Source: Monosporascus cannonballus (lineage: Eukaryota > Ascomycota > Sordariomycetes > Xylariales). From it: a DNA stretch of 64,000 nt. A program made the translations under genes and the position numbers. Below the pieces are notes generated by a model that made no database searches, was not told the DNA's origin, and saw only the letters and a list, made by a program, of their open reading frames with translations. The stretch is taken from positions 1 through 64,000 of the forward strand of contig QJNS01000140.1 in assembly GCA_004154925.1 (NCBI GenBank), written 5' to 3'. This document shows positions 56,063-64,000 of the stretch, in pieces. Every line of letters begins with the position of its first letter. Within the stretch, counting starts at the first letter, position 1.

Positions 56063-59000
56063 ATGAAGTTTGCCAAAGAGCTTGAGCAAGAGCTTGTTCC
56101 AGGTGAGCGGCAAATCATAAAGTTTAAGCCACTTATCACCAACATAAGGTAGCGCTAACAAGCCTAATAAGAGTGGAGGATTAAGTACTTGAACTATAAG
56201 GCTGGCAAGAAACATGTCAAGGCCGTGTCGAGAGCAATCAATCGGATTCACAACAGTCCGCATGGGCCCGCAAAGAGAGGCGACCCACTGCCGCGTCGGC
56301 CGTCTTTCTTCTCTAGCCCGTTCACCCCTCGTCAACGCGATGTTGAAGCGGGACAGGATGGGCTCGATGACGGCGGTGCATTAAGAGCCACCCCGGCGCC
56401 CAAGCCGCAAGCAAAACCAGGACATCAAGAGACACCAAAATCTGGGGCATTACCGACTCCGGGTCAAGGAGAGCGTCACTCCTTGGCCCGATCTCCTGGA
56501 AATGAAGGAAATTATGGAAGCTTTGGGCCGAGACCGGCCTCACAAACGGGGCCTCCGTCTACCTCAGGTAGTCGGAACCTCTTTCAACTACCTGATCCGG
56601 CCATGCGAGTGCCTTCGAATTTGAGTGAGCATCCGTCGGTGCGTTCCGATGGTGGCCGGGAGTCCTTGAACCGAGAAGCCATGCAACGTAGTGCAACCAT
56701 GGCTCCTGTCGTCTTGAATGGTTCGTCGCTTACGCCCATGGCTCGCTCTAGCCCTGCCTCCCACAACCGTCCATCATCCAACAGGCTTCGCCGTCTGTTC
56801 ACGGCTACCCAGCCCATCACTAGGACCGAGAGCGCCAGGTATGAGGTCGACATGCAAGCCCTGGACACTGTACGACAGCGGGAAAAGGAGTTTTTCGAAT
56901 TCCTCGACGGTGAGTTGGAGAAGGTCGAATCATTTTACCACCAGAAAGAGGAGCAGGCTGGCCTTCGATTAGCGGCTTTGCGGGAACAGCTGCACGAGAT
57001 GAAGAATAGGCGCGTCCGGGAGCTGGCCTGTGCGAAACATCGGAAAGAACAAAGAAATGGGAGTTCTGATGACGGCGATGGAAAAGCTTCTGGCCATGAC
57101 CATCCCCAGGGCTTGTTCAACCCCATCAAGTCTAAGCTTTTCAGACCCGGTCCTAACTCTAAAGCCCTTTCTGCAATGCCAATGACACCAGTAATTGGCG
57201 GGACGGAATTCGATGCAAGGAGGGATTACACCAGGAAAGCCCAAAGCGACGATGTCCCATACCGAACCGCTAAGCGCAAACTGAAGCTAGCCTTGGAAGA
57301 GTTTTATCGCGGCTTGGAACTGCTCAAAGCTTACACCTTACTGAATCGTACCGCCTTCCGGAAGCTGAACAAGAAATATGACAAGGCAACCCATGCGCGA
57401 CCGCCCTATCGCTATATGAACGAGAAAGTTAACAAAGCCTGGTTCGTGAACAGCGACGTTGTGGACAACTATATCCGCGACGTAGAAGATCTTTACGCGA
57501 GGTATTTCGAAAAGGGGAACCACAAGGTTGCTGCGGGCAAACTCCGACGCTTGACACGAAGGCCTGGCGATGAGTCAGGAACGACATTCCGTAGCGGCCT
57601 GTTCATTGGAATGGGAGCGGTATTCTCAATACAAGGTGTGGCATATGGAGCTAAGCTCCTATTCGACGATGACTCAACGGTACGAGAGCAGACTAGCTAC
57701 CTTCTACAGATATATGCAGGCTACTTCCTCGCTCTCCTCTTATTCTTCCTCTTCTGCGCCAATTGCTCCGTGTGGACGAAGCACAAGATTAATTATCAAT
57801 TCATTTTTGAATTTGATCCGCGACACCAGCTGGATTGGCGCCAACTATCTCTCTTCCCCAGCTGCTTCTTAAGCCTATTTGGTTTATTCATATGGCTCAA
57901 TTTCACACAATATGGATCGCCCGATATGTATTTGTATTACCCAGTCATTCTGGTAGCAGTCTCGGTGGCAATCATCCTGCTTCCGGCTCCTATCCTATGG
58001 TACAAGAGCCGTATGTGGTTCGCATATTCTCATGTGAGTCCCAAGATGAAAAACGGCCACTTCTATCCTAACCGATATAGTACCGATTGTTTCTAGCAGG
58101 ACTCTTTCCCGTGGAATTTCGAGACTTTTTCCTCGGCGACATGTATTGTTCTCTAACTTACGCGACTTGCGTGAGTCTTCCGCCTCCAATTCGTGAAACC
58201 CCAAGGCTGACAACCGCATAGAACGTTGAACTATTCTTCTGTCTCTATTCCAACCACTGGGACAACCCCGTCCAGTGCAATTCTAATAACTCTCGCCTCA
58301 TGGGCTTCTTCTCCGCTCTGCCGCCGATCTGGCGTGCCCTGCAATGCATCCGCCGTTACCAGGACACCAAAAACGTCTTCCCGCACTTAGTCAACTGTGG
58401 CAAGTATTGCATGACCATCATGGCAGCGGTTACACTGTCGCTATACCGTATCGACGGAACGTATGCGACCCTTGGCGCCTTCATAACATTCGCCACGATC
58501 AACAGCATCTACTCCTGTAAGTTCTGCTTGGTGGGCCTTCTTTGATTTTGACTACGTCTGACACAGCATCCAGCAATATGGGACCTTCTAATGGACTTCT
58601 CCCTCCTCCAACCCGACGCTCGGAACAGGTTTCTGCGCAACCTACTAGGACTCAAGCGACGATGGCCCTACTATGTCATCATGACCGTCGACCCGATTCT
58701 CCGCTTCGGCTGGATCTTCTACGCGATCTTCACGCATGACGCGCAGCATAGCACGATCGTGTCATTCCTGGTCGCTTTTTCGGAAGTCATCCGCCGCGGC
58801 ATGTGGGCCCTCATCCGTGTCGAGAACGAGCACTGCTCCAACGTGGCCGCGTACAAGGCCAGCCGGGACCTGCCGCTGCCGTACCGCCTGGAGCATGAAC
58901 AGCCAGGTGGCGAGAGCGCGAGCTCCGATGAGCCCAAGACGCAGTCGACCGAGGAAAACGCGGTGGCGGGCGTCGTGGACGCCAGCGCCGCGGGGTCGTC

Positions 59001-59352
59001 GATGCGCGCACGGGAGGAAGCCGGGGTGGCGAAGCAGCCTACGCCGGTGCTCGAGGCGGGCGACGGGGGTGGCGGCAGGCTGGGTCTCAGGCGCCACAGG
59101 TCCGAGGTGCCGGGCGCGAGGTCGATCCGCGGGATCATGGCCGAGGCGCACAGGCAGGACTTCGAGAAGAGGCGCCCGCGCGCCGAGTCTTCAGCGACGG
59201 CACGGGCCGCGGGCGACGACGACATCAACGCCAGTGAGGAGGAACGTGACGATGACGATGACGACGATGACACGGCGAGCGTTTTTGACGAGCGCATGGA
59301 GGCTAGGCGCGCCGAGAGGTTGGTCAGGAGCGATAGCGGCGACGTTGAATGA
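56063..59352 (+). CDS. SYG1: SPX-EXS phosphate transporter/exporter (SYG1/XPR1 type)
   Basis: A multi-pass membrane protein of the SYG1/XPR1 family, which exports phosphate and senses inositol pyrophosphates through its SPX domain. Five exons: 56063-56102, 56172-58033, 58081-58170, 58222-58516 and 58574-59352, total 3,066 nt, 1,021 residues. The tiny first exon supplies MKFAKELEQELVP, which joins to EWRIKYLNYKAGKK; this is the canonical SPX start and fixes the gene start. The SPX domain is split by a proline/serine-rich insert, and its ligand-binding lysine cluster FRKLNKKYDKATHA lies near residue 430. The EXS domain follows with membrane segments and LFLAGLFPVEFRDFFLGDMY, NSNNSRLMGFFSALPPIWR, RFGWIFYAIF and EVIRRGMWALIRVENEH. 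The C-terminal tail is acidic and disordered with a long Asp run. The 47-nt intron 2 is very short but has a CTAAC branch site. Confidence 0.95.
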
Positions 59353-60124
59353 GAGGTTTTACGTGTAGAGCAGATGGAATGGAATGAGGCGCTCTTTCTT
59401 TCTTGCTCCACTGGCATGGCTGGCACCATCTTGCGCCGTGCTGTCTTATTCGGATGGCGGGGGTTATGACATAGGTACATACATAGGGAAAATGGGAATG
59501 TTTGGGTGCTGAGACGAGACTTCGAGCATGTGCTACGTGTGATAGTATATTTAATGACACGGTGTTGACGTTAGGGGCCAACCCTTATAGTAGAGTCGAT
59601 ATAGATGATTCATGGGGAGGCGTCAGGCTTCCGCTATGCATAGAGTTGTTGCCGACTCGAGGTTACCGGCTCCTTTGCTTGAATGGCACAATCTTGCATT
59701 TGAACTCTTGCTAAAGATAGAGACGAATCAACGCGGCGGTCACAGGGTCCCCTCCCCGAGATTAGAGGGACTAGACCTATTTTTGAGGTCCTTCTTGCCC
59801 GTTGCGGGAGAGCAGATTAAGTGAAGAGTGGAGGAGATTAGTTGACCTCATAGGTTCTATCAGTATTCTATACACTTCACGGTACCTATATTAGCACGGT
59901 TTAATAATCGCTCTATCACGAACACAGGGTAAGTGCTACCCGAGACCCCTTGACTTTGCTTAGATGCCTTTCTCCTTACCGCCGGCCATCATACCGAAGG
60001 CTTGTGCGGAGGCTGTCGAAGAAGTGGCGCAACACTAGACATAAAATCTCCCTAGGAGAAAGTAAACTTACCAAAAAGAGGAATGCGATTCGAAGCACTC
60101 CCTCTTGAAGAGGTATCAGGAATT
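59353..60124. other. Intergenic stretch after SYG1-like gene
   Basis: Contains the 3' end of the SPX-EXS gene and no recognisable coding sequence. The frame at 59502-59824 has no recognisable content. Confidence 0.5.
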
Positions 60125-60198
60125 GAGCCCGATGCGGGGGTCACCGGCAGCCTTGAGATTAAGGGTCTCATACTCTACCGCTGTTTTATCTTAATGGC
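60125..60198 (-). pseudogene. Decayed tRNA-Lys(CTT)
   Basis: On the minus strand the middle of a fungal tRNA-Lys(CTT) is clear: GCGGTAGAG from the D arm, then the anticodon stem-loop TGAGACCCTTAATCTCA with CTT in the loop, then AAGGCTGC and an acceptor end ATCGGGCT. Position 33, normally U, is C. The T loop is damaged (GGTGACCCC where GGTTCGACCC is expected) and the 5' acceptor strand no longer pairs with the 3' strand. It therefore looks like a relic rather than a working tRNA. Confidence 0.6.
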
Positions 60199-60925
60199 TT
60201 GATCCAGTAGAAAAGGAAAACGAAGGGCTCCCTTACTTGGGCTAACCGGGCTTTGTTAATGGGTTGTCCAGCGAATAATTGCAGCCTACGAAAGTAGCAG
60301 GGCTTACGGGCTGCCCCCCTCCCCCCCGGCAGCTCTACGGAGTAGTACTCAACCAAGCGCTTCAGGTTTTTGTTCAAAACCCGATCTAAGTAAGGAGCGT
60401 TCTTGATTTCTCGAAAGAAAGAATCCACTGTCTTCGCATCTACCTGTCAGATGACTCATCCCCTGGCTGGAAAAGCAGACCCTATAACCGAGATAGGGGT
60501 ACACCCGGTTCCGTTGAAGGGGAGCTCCCCCCGTTTCTATCAAGACCTTGTCTACGCGTCTCCCATAGACACGAACCCCTTACGCTCGGCGCCGATACTG
60601 GCGATGAGATAAACTTCTGCTTGAATGAGGACCGGCCTTGCCGTCTCGGGGCTGGGCCCTGAGATCTAGCATGCTGGCTTCCGGAATGCGTCGCAGAATG
60701 GCCTGTAATGTGGTTGATAGGTGCTCTCAGCGTGGCCACCTGTTTTGATGGGTGTTGCGGGGCCCACTCCACCAGTAGTCCTAGCGAAGACACACAAATC
60801 CAGCGTCACCGGCAGTATGTTCGGGGGTTGTCGTTCTTGCCATTCTCTCGCAGTAAAACTGAGAAGTCAGATATAAGAGCCTTATACGACGATGCGGAAT
60901 CGCACGTACGGTTATAATTTATGCT
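60199..60925. other. Segment of unknown origin
   Basis: About 0.7 kb with minus-strand open frames at 60186-60428 and 60349-60543 that overlap in different frames and show no fungal domain I know. The texture (runs of C, GAAAGAAAGAAT, many short repeats) differs from the neighbouring intergenic DNA and reminds me of organellar sequence, but I cannot identify it. Confidence 0.3.
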
Positions 60926-62062
60926 TCAACTACCATCGTCTGACGCGCTAGAGTAATATTGGAAGTCATCGGGTGTGGTAAGCTCTGCCTTGCCCGCGGT
61001 GTCCGGATCTATTTCCGTCGTCGCGGTCGTGCGAGCATTGATCTCCGCATCGATGACCTCAGCTCCCTCGCCGGTGCCTCTCAACAGCCTCGTCATATGC
61101 CGCGCCCATTCCCAGGGCCTCTCCCGACCGCCGGGCCGGCCATTGAAGTACTCCCACCCCATGACGCCGCCGAAGCCGGGAAACCGGCGCCTCAGCAGCG
61201 CCAGGTTCGGACCGAGCACCTCGAACGGCACCCAGCCGGCGCCGTTGTCCGGGGCCGTCACGAGGCCGACGACGAGCTTCTCGGGCGCCCAGCCCCGCGC
61301 GGCGCACATCTCGTACATGACGGGGTTGCTCGCGTCGCCCCACCCGCAGTAGAATTGGGCGTTGTACCACGCGATCTGCGCGCCGCGCATCACCTCGAGC
61401 GCCTCGTAGTCGAAGCCGCTGATGTTGCGCCGCGCGTCCAGGAGCGCCGTCGCGACGGGCGCCAGCGTGATGACGAAGCCCGGGCCGAAGTCCGCGCGCA
61501 GCCTGTCGATGAGCCGGACGACGCCCGCGAGGGACACTGCCGGCAGCGCCCGGGGTCAGCAATCGGGCCGGAGCGGTGAACTGCCACATGCTCTGCGCTG
61601 GGGAATTTTACGCTCGTGAACTAGGCAGGAAACAGGGGGCGGGAAGGGAAATCGCCTACTCTCCTCCTCGACGTCGAGGTCGAGGCCCTGCAGACCGCGC
61701 TCGCGGATCAGCTCGCACAGCGGCGCGTAGTACCTGTCGAAGGCGCCCTGGTCCCCGTCGAGGCGCGCGTACGAGCCCTTGGCCGCGCCGCCGAGCATCC
61801 CCATGACCGTGACCCCGCTCGCCTGCGCGACGCGGAGCTCCGCCCACAGCGGGGCGAAGCGGGGGTCCGACGGCGGGTGGTCGTTGAGCGTCAGGCCGTC
61901 GGGGTCCTCGTTGATGTGGATGGCGGCCACGATCAGGTGCGGGATCGAGATGCCGGGCCGCGTGAGCAGGGGCAGGATGGATATGAGGTTCCCGTCGCGG
62001 TCGTGTATCGTCTGGTGGTAGAGGATGATGCGGGGAAGCGGGTGGGTCGCTCCCGATGCCAT
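60926..62062 (-). CDS. Glycoside hydrolase family 18 (chitinase-like)
   Basis: A GH18-type enzyme of 337 residues; the family hydrolyses beta-1,4-GlcNAc linkages in chitin or N-glycans. Two exons: 62062-61660 and 61536-60926; the 123-nt intron (61537-61659) splits an ATG codon so that LDLDVEEE joins to MSLAGVVRLIDRLR. The catalytic strand reads GLDLDVE at residues 126-132, with Glu132 as the likely acid; the first Asp of the usual DGxDxDxE motif is Gln125. The upstream strand GVTVMGMLGGAA matches the SxGG region. Later strands include FVITLAPVA, IAWYNAQFY and GVMGWEYFNG, as expected for the barrel. No signal peptide is visible, so it may be intracellular. The C-terminal 45 residues are polar and unrelated to a chitin-binding module. 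Confidence 0.9.
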
Positions 62063-62864
62063 CGCGGCCTTGGAAGCCTCGCCCTGCGAGCGACCGACTC
62101 AGGCGCTGGTGGAGACCGTCTCGAGTGGTGATGAAGCCGTTCCGGGAGCTTCCAGTTAACGTAGGTGCAATGGAGTCTTGGAATGATATGGGGTTGCGCC
62201 TTGATCCGGTTGAGTACTTGCTGTAAGTAGCAGCCACCACAGCCACATGCGTCACCCCTGACTTCGACTTCAACAGGAAGGTGGAAAGGCATTCGGAGCT
62301 ACCCGGTAATGATAATTGTCAGAATTAAAGGATAAGGTTTCCTCATAAAATCAATACTAATCCAAAGCTACCTTCTTCCTCTCCGGGCGACTCCGGTTCT
62401 CCGTAACTGCACGATGCCGCTTCGTTCTCGCGGCCGGGGCGAAACGGACCCGGATTGTTCAATGCCGTGTTCATTGCGATGAATATATAAAGTCCAAAAT
62501 TATTGCACCCAGATTTTCAGAGTACCAACGGTTACGACTTATGGTTGCAGTTTTTTTAGTGGACATGATATTAACGGCATAAAATCAAGCTGGGAGGCGA
62601 ACAAGCCCTTTTTGAACAACGTGCCCTCGGACTCTCTGTCTTATATCAGACTCATGGCAAGCCGCCGGGACGTAGTATTGAGTACTGAAATATAGTGTTA
62701 GGCAAATATCAATTGCATGTCCATCACCGCTGAAGCCGTCAATGCGAGGCCGGAGTTCCCTATGTGCCCAAACGCCGAATACAAGCAAGCCAGCAACTCC
62801 CCTTTCCCCACCCATGATGCAAGAAGGTCAAAAGATAACAGACTGCGGCGTCCTCTTTTCGAAA
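62063..62864. other. Intergenic stretch
   Basis: Promoter side of the GH18 gene and 3' side of the small gene that follows. The T-rich region near 62545-62560 and AT-rich DNA to 62700 are ordinary. No feature was found. Confidence 0.5.
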
Positions 62865-63484
62865 TTATTTCAAGCCACCAAAAGCGCGATCCAATTCGGC
62901 CCCCTGATCGACGGCCATCTCGCTCACGCTTGCCGACTCCGCGATGCTCATCTCGGCAAGCTGGCCGGAGATGACGTCCTGGCCGGCGACCTCGGCCTTC
63001 TCGGCGGCTGCGGCGGGGGCGGGGCCGGATCTGCGCTCGGGCTCCAGCAGGCGGGCGTCGCTGTCTAGCCAGCCGGGGGCGACACGGCGCTTCTCGGCGA
63101 GGTCGCGCTCGCGGATGCGCTCCTCCATGCGGCGCAGCGTCGCCTCCATGTCCTCCCTCATCCGGGCGATGTGCGCCTGCAGGGCCTGGCACGAGGCGAC
63201 GATCTCGTCCGGGTGCGCGGCGTGCCCCGACGGCGAGACCACGTACTTGGGCTTCTCGTCGTCCGTCGCGCCCGTGATCCCCGTGGCGGGCGCCGGCAGC
63301 GCCGACGGCATGCTCTTGTACGTGTACGGGAGCGTGGCCGCCGTCGGGAGCGACACGAAGGGCGACACCGTCAGCGGGACCTGGGCCAGGAGCGGGTGCG
63401 TGCCTGGTGCAAGTAATGCTATGTTAGTCGTGCGTGGAATGGAGGATGCGCCGTGGAGGTAGGATGCGTACGGTCGTCGCGCAT
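62865..63484 (-). CDS. Small conserved fungal coiled-coil protein, unknown function
   Basis: A protein of 183 residues from two exons: 63484-63472 and 63403-62865. The first exon codes only MRDD plus one base; its donor GTACGC and the CTAAC branch site before the CAG acceptor make a 68-nt intron that restores an Arg and continues RTHPLLAQVPLTVSPFVSLP. If that exon is wrong, translation could begin at the Met at 63368. The core PKYVVSPSGHAAHPDEIVAS is followed by a helix of about 45 residues (LQAHIARMREDMEATLRRME) likely to form a coiled coil, then RDLAEKRRVAPGWLD. The C-terminus is Ala/Glu-rich. I recall similar hypothetical proteins across filamentous fungi but no named function; BLOC-1-like subunits are a possibility only. 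Confidence 0.7.
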
Positions 63485-64000
63485 CGTGCGCTAGTTTTCA
63501 GGAAGCGGGGGTGAGTTTGTATTCGGAGTAGCGGCTATATCGACAAAAGAAAGGTCCTGAATATGGCACACGGCAATTGGGTTTGAGGAACAATGGAGAT
63601 GCGATGTACGAAAGTATAAGGGACGTGGGTGTTCTAATAGCACCGTGAGGTGGTGTAGTTAGTGTACCTCTGACGTATCTGGGTACCTATAAGATAAGGT
63701 AGATAAGATAAGATAAGAGATAAGCCCCCCCCCCTACGTTAACTGTAATATCTCGAGCTACAGCAGCTGCTGTTCGTTGGGGATGGAATCTACCGATTAT
63801 CATCTCGGGCTTGTTTGCTGTCATCAAATTCAATTGATCCTCTACGAACCGCGTCTGAATCAAGCGTCTACGCAATACTCACACAGGAGATTTTGAAGGC
63901 ATGTTGCCTACGGTTATTAAGAGTTGCCCGTCAGCAGACAATGACTTCGAGCCATTGAGCGAGTATCAAGCTCGGACGCCCGAGACCTTCTTCGAAGGCA
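63485..64000. other. Window end, intergenic
   Basis: Upstream of the small coiled-coil gene. Apart from the GATAA array and poly-C run I see no features. A gene may begin beyond the window. Confidence 0.5.
63692..63734 (+). repeat. GATAA microsatellite followed by poly-C
   Basis: Imperfect repeats of GATAA fill 63692-63724, followed directly by ten C at 63725-63734. GATA sites are bound by fungal GATA factors (AreA, SreA types), so the array may have regulatory effects on the gene starting at 63484, but a simple microsatellite is the safer reading. Confidence 0.8.

Noticed and set aside
1..64000. CRISPR arrays, bacterial operons, rRNA genes, biosynthetic or defence gene cluster
   Set aside because: None present: no spaced short repeats, no rRNA signatures, and the intact genes are unlinked eukaryotic housekeeping or secreted-protein genes.

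Overview
The window reads as nuclear DNA of a filamentous ascomycete (Pezizomycotina, probably Sordariomycetes; the genus cannot be fixed from sequence alone). Genes are well separated and carry short introns of about 47-180 nt with GTRNGY donors, CTAAC-like branch points and YAG acceptors. Codon use is GC-rich. One block of about 6.5 kb is AT-rich and has lost most CpA/TpG while keeping CpG, which is the signature of repeat-induced point mutation (RIP).

Layout. 0-11.2 kb: VPS54 (GARP tethering) and MCM5 (replicative helicase) are head-to-head, followed by an MscS-type channel with an EF hand. 11.2-20.8 kb is gene-poor and holds a frameshifted BCS1-like AAA ATPase relic and an intact secreted DUF6055-like protein with a gluzincin-type zinc site. 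20.8-36.9 kb: a UBC7-type E2, a mitochondrial Mmc1-like protein, a long proline-rich WW-like protein, a short-chain dehydrogenase relic, a six-exon MFS sugar transporter and a SWA2/auxilin-like UBA-TPR-J protein. 36.9-41.6 kb is a long stretch without recognisable genes. 41.6-48 kb: a secreted DUF1996 protein, then a large one-TM, low-complexity gene broken by many frameshifts.

48.2-55.2 kb is a transposon graveyard. It holds a 118-bp inverted-repeat unit, two diverged direct copies of a ~1-kb repeat, a retroelement gag relic, and two Tc1/mariner elements lying tail-to-tail 23 bp apart, so that they form an inverted repeat with ~0.7-kb arms. 55.2-64 kb returns to normal DNA: an SPX-EXS phosphate transporter (SYG1/XPR1 type), a decayed tRNA-Lys(CTT), an unexplained segment, a GH18 chitinase-like enzyme and a small conserved coiled-coil protein.

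The intact genes are mostly unlinked housekeeping functions (replication, Golgi tethering, ERAD ubiquitination, clathrin uncoating, ion and phosphate transport); I see no biosynthetic cluster or defence system. The most interesting material is the transposon structure, two genes that decayed by indels rather than by RIP, and the zinc-site DUF6055 protein. Exon boundaries were worked out by hand from splice signals and reading frame; family names come from recognising motifs, not from searches.
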